Below are positions 1-6,748 of a stretch of DNA of 16,365 nucleotides, one piece after another. The stretch covers positions 1-16,365 of the forward strand of contig CAZIAK010000073.1 of assembly GCA_964537035.1 (NCBI GenBank). Reading direction: 5' to 3'. The notes beneath the pieces were generated by a model. The model saw only the letters and a list, made by a program, of their open reading frames with translations, was not told where the DNA came from and made no database searches. The stretch is from CAZIAK01 sp964537035. GTDB taxonomy: Bacteria; Planctomycetota; B15-G4. A program made the position numbers and the translations under genes. Within the stretch, counting starts at the first letter, position 1, and every line of letters begins with the position of its first letter.

Positions 1-1529
1 TCCGCTGACACGCCGAGACGGTACAGAGGCGGGATCACCTTCATCATCAGCGCTGTGCGCAAGGGGCGCAGCTGCATCCGCCGACCGTTGACTCGCACGG
101 GCGTCGTGATGCGCGCCAGGGGCGCCCGGCGCGCCAAGCGCACCGAGAGGTCGTAGTCTTCCATGATCGGCAGGGGGCGAAAGCCGCCGGTGGCTGCGTA
201 GGCTTCGGCGGTCATGAACATGACCTGATCGCCGTAGGGGTGGCGGGTCCAGCGGCTGCGCAGGTCGGCGAAGTGCAGCAGGGGGCCCGCGCGGTCAGGC
301 ATGTCCGGGTCGGGGACGGTGCGCGTCACGAAGGCCCCCGCCTCGGTCTCGTGCCGGGGGCCACCGTCCTTGAGCGTGGAGCGCATGAGCGCGGTGGCGT
401 CGCTCGGCAGCTCTGTGTCCGCATGGACAAAGGCCAGGATCTCGCCGGTGGCCAGGGCGGCGCCCGCCGCGAGCTGCAGGCCTCTCCCGGGCGCGGTGCG
501 CACCACGGTGACCTCGGCAAGTTCGGCCACCCGTTCGCTGCTGCCATCGCTGCTCCCGCCGTCGGCCACGATGATCTCCACCGGTCCGGGCTGGGCGATG
601 AGGGCTGCGCAGCAGGCGTCGAGCTTCAGGCCCTCGTCGAGCGTGGAGACGATCAGCGACACCAACGGCTGCTCTGCGGTGGGGGCGTCGCGAGCGAGCT
701 CCGCACGGACGCGGGGGGCGAGCTGCGGCGTATCGCCCGGCGTCTGATCGAGCGCGTTGCTGAGCCGGGGCAGGTCGCAGCCGTGGTCCACGTCGAACCA
801 GCTCGGGGCGTGAGCGAGTGTCAGACCCAGATCGTGAGCCCGGGCCTCCACGGCGGGGCGGGTGTCTTGCGCGGTCCAGTCGATGCCGTCGAGCCAGCTG
901 TTGTCGGCGGCGACGGGGCAGTGCGCACGGGCGGCTCTGCTCAGGCCCAGGCACCAGAACCCGCCGTTTTCGCACGGGCCCAGCACCACGTCCGCTGTGT
1001 CGAGGGCAGCCAGCGCCGCGGCGAGGTGTTGGCCAGGCAAGCCCGGGCTGTCCGTGCCCAGCAGCACGACCGCGTCTGCCTCGTTCAGCCCGTCCCCGAG
1101 CAAGCGGGCCATGCGCGCGCCCAGGTCGCCCTCTCCCTGATGGACCAGGGTCGGCGTGGGGCAGAGCATGGGATAGGCGTCAGCGTCTGCGGTGGTGGCC
1201 AGCGCCAAGTCGATGGCCGACAGCTCGTGATCGTCGCAGCAATGGGCCGCCTGATCTTCGATGGACCGCTCGCCGCCAGGGGACGCGGCGAAGCTCGCCG
1301 TGGCGCTCCACACATCGATGAGCATGGCCCGGGCCATGCGGGCGGCGGAAGCTTCGCCGATGTCGGCAGCGAGCCGCGACTTGGCCCGCCCACGGTGGGG
1401 CGGCTTGGCCAGCACGATGATGCGCGCTCGCCGGGCGGCTGTCGTGCGGCAGTCTTGGCCGTGGCTGTCGCCCTCGGCGCGGTGCAGCAGACCCTCGTGG
1501 CTGCTCTGCCCGTCCATGGCCTCGCTCAC
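1..1529 (-). CDS. Fused arsenosugar-biosynthesis transferase (TIGR04282/DUF2064 + TIGR04283/GT2), partial at left edge
   Basis: One uninterrupted minus-strand frame encodes two transferase domains and leaves the window before its stop, so at least 509 residues are visible. Residues about 37-225 match the DUF2064/TIGR04282 type: AKPPHRGRAKSRL (41-53), GTDSPGLP (158-165) and GPCENGGFW (184-192). A linker leads to a GT-A, family-2 glycosyltransferase of the TIGR04283 type from residue 290: VSLIVSTLDEG, VADGGSSDG (321-329), HADTELP (369-375, the DXD-like metal site), PYGDQ (431-435) and MED (456-458). These two families are known companions of ArsS and are thought to handle the sugar-transfer steps after deoxyadenosylation of arsenic; their exact reactions are less certain. 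I chose the GTG at 1529 because it overlaps the arsS stop (GTGA), implying translational coupling. An ATG at 1517 is the alternative. Protein is cytosolic by appearance. The family assignment is strong; the fused architecture is directly visible. Confidence 0.88.
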   Translation of the reverse strand, partial: MSEAMDGQSSHEGLLHRAEGDSHGQDCRTTAARRARIIVLAKPPHRGRAKSRLAADIGEASAARMARAMLIDVWSATASFAASPGGERSIEDQAAHCCDDHELSAIDLALATTADADAYPMLCPTPTLVHQGEGDLGARMARLLGDGLNEADAVVLLGTDSPGLPGQHLAAALAALDTADVVLGPCENGGFWCLGLSRAARAHCPVAADNSWLDGIDWTAQDTRPAVEARAHDLGLTLAHAPSWFDVDHGCDLPRLSNALDQTPGDTPQLAPRVRAELARDAPTAEQPLVSLIVSTLDEGLKLDACCAALIAQPGPVEIIVADGGSSDGSSERVAELAEVTVVRTAPGRGLQLAAGAALATGEILAFVHADTELPSDATALMRSTLKDGGPRHETEAGAFVTRTVPDPDMPDRAGPLLHFADLRSRWTRHPYGDQVMFMTAEAYAATGGFRPLPIMEDYDLSVRLARRAPLARITTPVRVNGRRMQLRPLRTALMMKVIPPLYRLGVSA

Positions 1530-2530
1530 GAAGAGCTGTCGGTGAGCGCGCCCCCGCAGGAGCTGCCCTGCCCGGCGGTGCAGCCCAGGCAGTGGCTGGC
1601 GGTGGTGATCGGGCCGTCGTCGAGGTCGGCGAACGATTCGACCTCGAAGATTGTGCTGTGCGCCGTGGCCAGGGGCAGGTTCAGCATCTGGTGAAAGTCG
1701 CAGTCGGCGAAGCGGCCGTTCCAGTCGACGCTGACCAACTCGCGGCACATGACGCCGTCGACGGCCGCGGGGTTGAAGCTGTCTTCCAGCAGGGCGTGGT
1801 AGCTGTCGAGGGCGCCCTGCCGCTGCAGGTCGTCGGCGAAGCGATGGATGGGCATGTTCGCCAGGGTGTAGAGCTGATCGAAGACGATGCCGTGATCGGC
1901 GCCGAGCCGCTGGCGGTAGTCGGCCTGCAGGGCTTGCTGTGCCGGGGGCAAGCTGGGGCCGAGGGGGTTGTAGACCAGATCAAGGCGCAGAGCTTCGGCA
2001 TTGGCCCCACCTTGGGCCGCCCCGTAGCCCACTGCGTTCAGCTGACGCAGGGCCGCGATCGAGAGTTCGAACACTCCGCCGCCCCGTTGGGTGTCCACGT
2101 TGTCTTCGGTGTAGCAAGGCAGGGAGGCCACGATCTTGGCCTGGTTCTCCGCGTAGAACCCGGGCAGATCGTCTTGGCCCGACTCGTGGATCACGGTGAG
2201 GTTGCAGCGCACCATCACGTCGCGCCCGAGCTGCCGCACGCCGGTCACCAGGCGACGAAAGCGGGGGTTCAGCTCGGGAGCGCCGCCGGTGATGTCGACC
2301 GTGGTCACCCCTGGGCTGGCCTGCAGCAGTTGCAACACTCGCTCGATGACCCGGTCATCCATGAGCTCGGTGCGCAGGGGGCCAGCGTCGACGTGGCAGT
2401 GCCGGCACGACTGATTGCACAGCCGCCCCAGGTTCAGCTGCAACGTGGTCACCGCCCGCCGACGAAGGACAGGCAGCTGGTGACGTTGCAGCAGCGCGGC
2501 GAATCGATCTTCGGTGTGGGTCAACGACAC
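1526..2530 (-). CDS. arsS: Arsenosugar biosynthesis radical SAM protein ArsS
   Basis: A 334-residue radical SAM enzyme. The 4Fe-4S motif CxxxCxxC is at C38, C42 and C45, followed by TGGAPEL (81-87), a GGE-like SAM-binding motif. The C-terminal half is the DUF3641 (pfam12345) Cys-rich domain: C262, DCDFHQML around C277, and HCLGC then GSSC (C314, C317, C325). Characterised ArsS transfers the 5'-deoxyadenosyl group of SAM to dimethylarsenite, giving the arsenosugar precursor 5'-deoxy-5'-dimethylarsinoyl-adenosine. The family sometimes carries selenocysteine in the C-terminal domain; here all positions are Cys, and the TGA that ends the frame lies well after the motif. The start is GTG at 2530, 7 bp after the arsM stop, with no strong Shine-Dalgarno sequence, and the stop overlaps the next gene. 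It is the middle gene of the arsM-arsS-transferase operon. Length is normal for the family. Confidence 0.93.
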   Translation of the reverse strand: MSLTHTEDRFAALLQRHQLPVLRRRAVTTLQLNLGRLCNQSCRHCHVDAGPLRTELMDDRVIERVLQLLQASPGVTTVDITGGAPELNPRFRRLVTGVRQLGRDVMVRCNLTVIHESGQDDLPGFYAENQAKIVASLPCYTEDNVDTQRGGGVFELSIAALRQLNAVGYGAAQGGANAEALRLDLVYNPLGPSLPPAQQALQADYRQRLGADHGIVFDQLYTLANMPIHRFADDLQRQGALDSYHALLEDSFNPAAVDGVMCRELVSVDWNGRFADCDFHQMLNLPLATAHSTIFEVESFADLDDGPITTASHCLGCTAGQGSSCGGALTDSSS

Positions 2531-2537
2531 GAGAGAC

Positions 2538-3749
2538 TCAGCAGCAGTCGCCGCCCGGCTCGCAGCACTCGCCGGGAGAGTCGCTGGTCAGGTTGAAACC
2601 CTGGCCCTTGGTCTCTGCGGCGCTGCGCACCCGGCCGCCGGTGCAAGCGAAGGGCTGGGCGTCGCCCTCGGCGATGGCCTCTCGGGGTTCGATGCCGATG
2701 ACGTGGTCGGCGTGGGGGCCGCTGGTCATGAAGCGGTAGGTCCGCCCGCACACGGCCATGGGCTGCCCGCGCTCAAAGGTGTGCCCGTCGTCGTCTTGCA
2801 CGGACTTCCAGGGACCCTTGTAGAGGATGGCCTGGTGGTGCTCCATGCAGGGGCCGGCCTCACCCACGGTGGCCTCGACGGTCACGCTGCGAAACTCGAT
2901 GCCCTCGACCGTGCGCCAGGGCTCTTCGGCCCGCTCAAGAACGGTGATGCCCTGAAAGCCAGCCTCTTCGAAGGCCTTGAGAAACAGGTCTTCGCGCCAG
3001 GCCCCGGAGATGCAGCCGGACCACAGCTCGTTGTCCGCGAGCATGTGCGCCGGGATGTCCTCGTCGGACACGATGTCGGAGATGATCGCCCGTCCGCCGG
3101 GCTTGATCACTCGAAAGATCTCTTCGAACAGCTGGCCCTTGCGCTCGGGCAGGACCAGATTGAGCACGCAGTTGCTGAGCACCACATCGATGCTGTCGTC
3201 GGGCACCAGGGGAGCGGCGGAGCGCTGCTGCTCGATGTGCGCCTCCAGCACGGCCAGGTCGGCGTCGCTGCGCACCGGGTGCTCGGCGAGCCACTCATCG
3301 AGGGCCGCCCGGTCGAGGGCCAGGTCTTCGATGCGTCCCTTCAGGAAGGTGACGTTGTCGTGGCCGACCTTCGTCGCCACCTCGGCAGCGGAGCTGCGGG
3401 CCAGGGCCAGCATGTCGTCGTTCATGTCCACCCCGAGCACGCGGCCCTCGGGGCCCACGATCTGCGAGGAGATGAAGCAGATCTTGCCAGCGCCGCTGCC
3501 CAGGTCGAGCACGGTCTCGCCCTTGTGCACGTGCCGGCTGGGGTCGCCGCAGCCGTAGTCTCGGGCCAGCACCGCGTCGGGAATGGCGGTCAGATACTGG
3601 GTGTCGTACTCCACGGGGCAGCAGAGTTCGGGGACCTGGCGGGTGGCGCCATCGCTGTAGCGGCTGCGCACGGCGGCGTCGCGATCGGCGGGCGTTTCAG
3701 TGGGCGTGTTGGCGGACATGGACGAACTCGGGGGCAAGGTGGACGACAT
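2538..3749 (-). CDS. arsM: Arsenite S-adenosylmethionine methyltransferase ArsM
   Basis: A 403-residue class I SAM methyltransferase that converts As(III) to mono- and dimethylated species, the substrate of ArsS. SAM-binding motif I is VLDLGSGAG (80-88), with acidic GVDM at 106-109. The arsenic-coordinating cysteines of the family are visible: C43/C44 in ELCCPVEYD, C194 in LSNCVLN and C246 in WSGCISG. Residues about 290-350 form the C-terminal ArsM domain, including YKGPWKSVQDDDGHTF. The protein ends in a Cys-rich tail with two vicinal pairs, CC at 395-396 and CC at 402-403. Start at ATG 3749; an in-frame ATG at 3719 (residue 11) is a reasonable alternative, since the first ten residues are low-complexity and neither start has a clear ribosome binding site. 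First gene of the arsenosugar operon. Cytosolic. Family assignment is firm; the exact methylated end product is inferred from the presence of arsS. Confidence 0.95.
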   Translation of the reverse strand: MSSTLPPSSSMSANTPTETPADRDAAVRSRYSDGATRQVPELCCPVEYDTQYLTAIPDAVLARDYGCGDPSRHVHKGETVLDLGSGAGKICFISSQIVGPEGRVLGVDMNDDMLALARSSAAEVATKVGHDNVTFLKGRIEDLALDRAALDEWLAEHPVRSDADLAVLEAHIEQQRSAAPLVPDDSIDVVLSNCVLNLVLPERKGQLFEEIFRVIKPGGRAIISDIVSDEDIPAHMLADNELWSGCISGAWREDLFLKAFEEAGFQGITVLERAEEPWRTVEGIEFRSVTVEATVGEAGPCMEHHQAILYKGPWKSVQDDDGHTFERGQPMAVCGRTYRFMTSGPHADHVIGIEPREAIAEGDAQPFACTGGRVRSAAETKGQGFNLTSDSPGECCEPGGDCC

Positions 3750-3848
3750 GAGTGGGGTTCCGAAGGCCTTGGGGCGGCCACCGGCGTTGTGGGGCGGGGC
3801 CTGTGGGCGGGGCGAGGATGCCCTGCCATGGCTGGGCGTCCCGAGAGT

Positions 3849-3859
3849 ATTCCAAGAAT
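3849..3859. promoter_or_regulatory. Candidate operator/promoter element upstream of arsM
   Basis: The 162-bp spacer between the sulfatase-like stop and the arsM start (3750-3911) is very GC-rich apart from one AT-rich pocket, which contains the inverted repeat ATTC-CAA-GAAT about 100 bp before the arsM start. It could be part of the operon promoter or a repressor site. No convincing -35/-10 pair and no recognisable ArsR operator was found, and no arsR gene is in the window. Low-confidence candidate only. Confidence 0.2.
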
Positions 3860-3911
3860 GGGTTCTGCGAGCAGCGCCAAATGGTGCTGACTGCTGGGCA
3901 GCGGGGGAGTT

Positions 3912-6493
3912 TCAGCCGCCCAGATAGCCCATGGCGACCATCCATTCACGGGTGGCTGGGTCCATGGGGTCGGCCGGGGCCTGGGAGCCCTGCGCCAGGT
4001 CGTGGGCCACTGCATCGGCGAGCCAGGTCGACAACGAGCGCAGGATCTCGGCCAGCTCGGGGTCGGCTGGGACGTTGCTTCCGGAGTTGGCCTCGGCCGG
4101 GTCTGCGTCGTCAGGAAGGCGGCCCGACCTGTGATCAGCCAGCGCGGCCGGGAGCAGATCGCGTTGCTCGGAGGGGTCCTGGTCGAGACGGTAGAGCGCT
4201 CGAGGGGTCAGCTGACCCTCGTCATCGAGGGCGGCCACCAGCTTGTACTGGGCGCCCCGGCCATCCCCCCGGATCACGGCCACCTCATCGGGCCGATCGG
4301 GTTGATCGTCGCCGTAGACGCAGTGGGCCAGGCGCGGGTGGTCNNNNNNNNNNNNNNNNNNNNNNNNNNNNNNNNNNNNNNNNNNNNNNNNNNNNNNNNN
4401 NNNNNNNNNNNNNNNNNNNNNNNNNNNNNNNNNNNNNNNNNNNCGGGCCGATCGGGTTGATCGTCGCCGTAGACGCAGTGGGCCAGGCGCGGGTGGTCGG
4501 CTGTGGGCAGGCCGCCCGGGCTGCCCCGGTCGCTCGTCGACTCCCCCGCCGGCTGCCCTGCCAGGGAGCCTGCTTGGGGGGCCAGAACCCGCGTCGAGAG
4601 ATCGCGCCCCTGCCAGGAGATCGGCACCTCGACGTCTGCAAGGCCCAGCAGTGTGGGGGCCATGTCGACGTGGCTCGTGGCGACGTCGAGGCGCTGTCCG
4701 GGGGCGATGTGCCCGGGCCAGCGGAGGACCCAGGGCACGTCGAGTTCTTCGCCGTGCAGGCTGCGCCGGTGTCCCTGCAGCCCGTGCTCCCCGAAGGCCT
4801 CGCCGTGGTCGGAGGTGAAGGCCAGCACGGTGCGGTCGGCGAGTTGCAAGGCCTTCAGCGCTTCATCCAGGGCTCCCAGCTGCCGATCGTTGTGATGAAT
4901 CTCGGCCTCGTAGCGCTGGGGGTCCTCGATGTCTTCGGGCGGGCCGAAGAAGCCCATGGCCTGCAAGTCCTCGGGCTCAGGTCGGTAGGGCTCGTGGGGA
5001 TCGAGCGTATGCACGTGCACGAACAGGCGCTCGTCCGCGTGCTCTTCCAACAGGCGCTGCAGCGACTCGGCGATGGCCGCAGAGGTCAAGGTAGAGGTCA
5101 GGTGCGAGGCCCCATCGGCGGTGGGCTCCCGGGCGACATCGAAGCCCTGGTCGAGCCCTGACCACAGGCCGCCGTGATAGTTGGTCACGAACGAGGCGGT
5201 GACGTATCCAGCGCCTGCAAAGGCCTCCGCCAACGTGGTCACCTGGTCGGATACCCGCTCAAGATGGGTGCGATTGCCGTGGGTCAGGGGGCTCAGCGAG
5301 GTGAGGATCGAGCTGATCGAGGGCCTGGTCCAGCTGGACGCGGCCAGGGCATTCTCGAAGACCGCGCCATCTGCGGCGATGGCGGCCAGGGTCGGGTCGG
5401 TGAGGCGCTCGTGCCCGTAGGTCGACAGCCGATCTCGGCGCAGGGTGTCCTCCACGTAGAGCAGCACGTTGGGGTGGACGTCCGGCCGGGGAGAGAGGTG
5501 CAACGTCCCGCCGACCAGCAGGGCCGCCCGCTGTGATGGGTCATCTGAGCCACTCGCTGCGCAGCGCAGCTCGAGCTGCAGGGCCTGGCCAGGGCCGCCG
5601 GGGAGGTCGATGGCGATGTCTCGCCAGGGTGCGCCCGGGACGACGGACCAGTGTTGTGGCTCGAGCTGGCCGCTCGTCTCGCGAAGGGTGACGTCGAGGG
5701 CGTTCTCTGTGCCCAGGCTGGCCAGGGCCAGACGGAGCCGGTCACCTTCGCGGGCGAGCACGGACAGGGTCGCGGTGCGCCCCGCCCTGAGCACCACGCC
5801 GTGACGTCGCTCGCCCCTGCGCTGCAAGGCATGGCGGCGCAAGACGTCGTCTTGCAGCTGATCGAAGTCGGACAGGCAGCTGACCCGGTCGAGCTCGACC
5901 CGCACCGCGGCATCAGGCTCGCCCACGAAGGTGAGCTTGAGCTGCTCAAGCCCTTCGCTGGCATCCGCCGCATCGCGCACGCCGCGCAGGCTGGAAAGGG
6001 GCAGGGTGCTGGTCTGCCACTCCGCCCGGCCGTCCGAAGCAGGGTCGACTGGCAGGGGAGACGTGGTGCGACTCGGTGAGAAGGGCTGCTCGGCGCCGCG
6101 CCAGCTGATCAGCACGTGGGAGACGTTCTCCGTGCGAGAGACCCAGTTCAGCCAGTGGTGCAGCTCACCGTCGATGGCCGAGTCTGGGGGGCTCAGCAAG
6201 ACGACGCGTCCCGTACCGGTGGCGACCAGGGCGCCGTCGTTCACCGAGGCGCTGCGGCCACCCGGGAGCTGCCAGCCATGGCCTGTGGGTTCAGAGAAAT
6301 CCCAGTCGATGGAGAGGGGCGAGACTGTGACGTCTTCGCTGACCAACTCCCATGTCAACTGGCGGTTGACGACAGCCAGGCGCAAGGGCTCGGGCTCGTC
6401 GGGAGCGCAACAAAAGAGGGCGCCTGCGAGCCAGAGAGGGAGCAGGGCCCAAGGCCGGGACGTGGGCCAGAAGATCTCAGCTTTGTTTCGCAC
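3912..6493 (-). CDS. Exported sulfatase-like hydrolase (alkaline phosphatase superfamily), interrupted by a scaffold gap
   Basis: After removal of the 100 Ns and one 55-bp duplicate the frame is continuous and gives 808 residues plus stop. Residues 1-30 look like a signal peptide (basic start, then ALLPLWLAGALF), ending in CC; a lipoprotein is possible but the lipobox is not canonical. Residues about 60-330 are two predicted beta-rich regions with no recognised family. The catalytic domain starts near 342: metal-site residues in EDTLRRD (348-354), nucleophile region SWTRPSISS (387-395), HVHTLDPHEPY (493-503) and SDHGE (561-565). C-terminal LYRLDQDPSEQRDL is the usual sulfatase tail motif. The C/S-x-P-S-R formylglycine position is Thr389, and the Arg is Ile, so a classic sulfatase is unlikely; a phosphatase or phosphotransferase role is possible. 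I chose GTG 6493 because it places the signal peptide at the N-terminus. The frame is open upstream to an ATG at 6664. It lies upstream of arsM but 162 bp apart, so probably a separate transcript. Confidence 0.8.
4289..4498. repeat. 55-bp direct duplicate flanking scaffold gap 1 (assembly artefact)
   Basis: Positions 4289-4343 and 4444-4498 are identical over 55 bp, on either side of exactly 100 Ns. Dropping the Ns and one copy restores the sulfatase-like frame (155 bp removed leaves 2427 bp, divisible by three, with sensible protein across the join). This is what unmerged contig ends sharing an assembler k-mer look like; it is not a biological repeat. Confidence 0.9.
4344..4443. other. Scaffold gap of 100 N
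   Basis: Exactly 100 unknown bases inserted by scaffolding. Because the flanks are the same 55 bp, the true gap size is probably negative, i.e. the contigs overlap and no sequence is missing. Confidence 0.97.
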
Positions 6494-6748
6494 GAGGGGA
6501 TGATAGACGACTGGGCAGGATTGAGTCTCAGCCGCTTGGCTCGGCGTTGTGATGCGCCTGGAGAGACGGCGCTGCACGCCGTTCAGCGTATCGAGCGAGA
6601 CCTCGAAAAGCGTTAAAACCAAGGCACTCGGGTTGGCTCTGCGTCGCCCCGTTCCCGATGCCATGGAACGACCGCCGCCGCGCCCGTCTGAGCAGATTGC
6701 CTCTCTCCGCAGAGGTTCGTTTGCACACGACAGAAAGGTGGTCCCCCT
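6494..6748. other. Divergent intergenic region
   Basis: About 255 bp separates the leftward sulfatase-like gene from the rightward repeat-protein gene and should carry both promoters. An AT-rich patch GTTAAAAC near 6613-6620 stands out, but I could not assign a convincing -35/-10 pair on either strand. If the sulfatase-like gene really starts at its upstream ATG (6664), this region shrinks to 84 bp. Confidence 0.5.
6734..6741 (+). promoter_or_regulatory. Ribosome binding site for the secreted repeat protein
   Basis: AAAGGTGG, 7 nt before the ATG at 6749, is a good Shine-Dalgarno match and fixes that start together with the signal peptide that follows. Confidence 0.7.

Noticed and set aside
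295..975. Minus-strand Arg/Pro-rich frame at 295-975
   Set aside because: Out of frame with the transferase domains that occupy the same strand; low-complexity composition typical of a shadow frame.
240..3890. Long plus-strand open frames opposite the arsenosugar operon (240-1694, 1592-2596, 2514-3890)
   Set aside because: Composition is that of a GC-rich antisense shadow, with no recognisable motif, while the minus strand carries clear ArsM, ArsS and transferase motifs across the same bases.
3912..4283. Separate small gene of 123 residues before arsM
   Set aside because: It is the C-terminal end of the sulfatase-like protein; the frames join when the duplicated 55 bp and the Ns are removed.
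4289..4498. True tandem repeat or insertion-site duplication
   Set aside because: The same 55-bp length and 100-N spacing recur at 12343-12552, which fits an assembler overlap, not transposition.
6625..6645. Sigma-54 promoter-like GGCAC...TTGGC
   Set aside because: The spacing between the GG and GC elements is off by one, and the conserved TTGC is not matched.
6494..6664. Start of the sulfatase-like protein at the upstream ATG 6664
   Set aside because: It would put 57 Arg-rich residues in front of the signal peptide. GTG 6493 places the signal peptide at the N-terminus, though the choice lacks a ribosome binding site.
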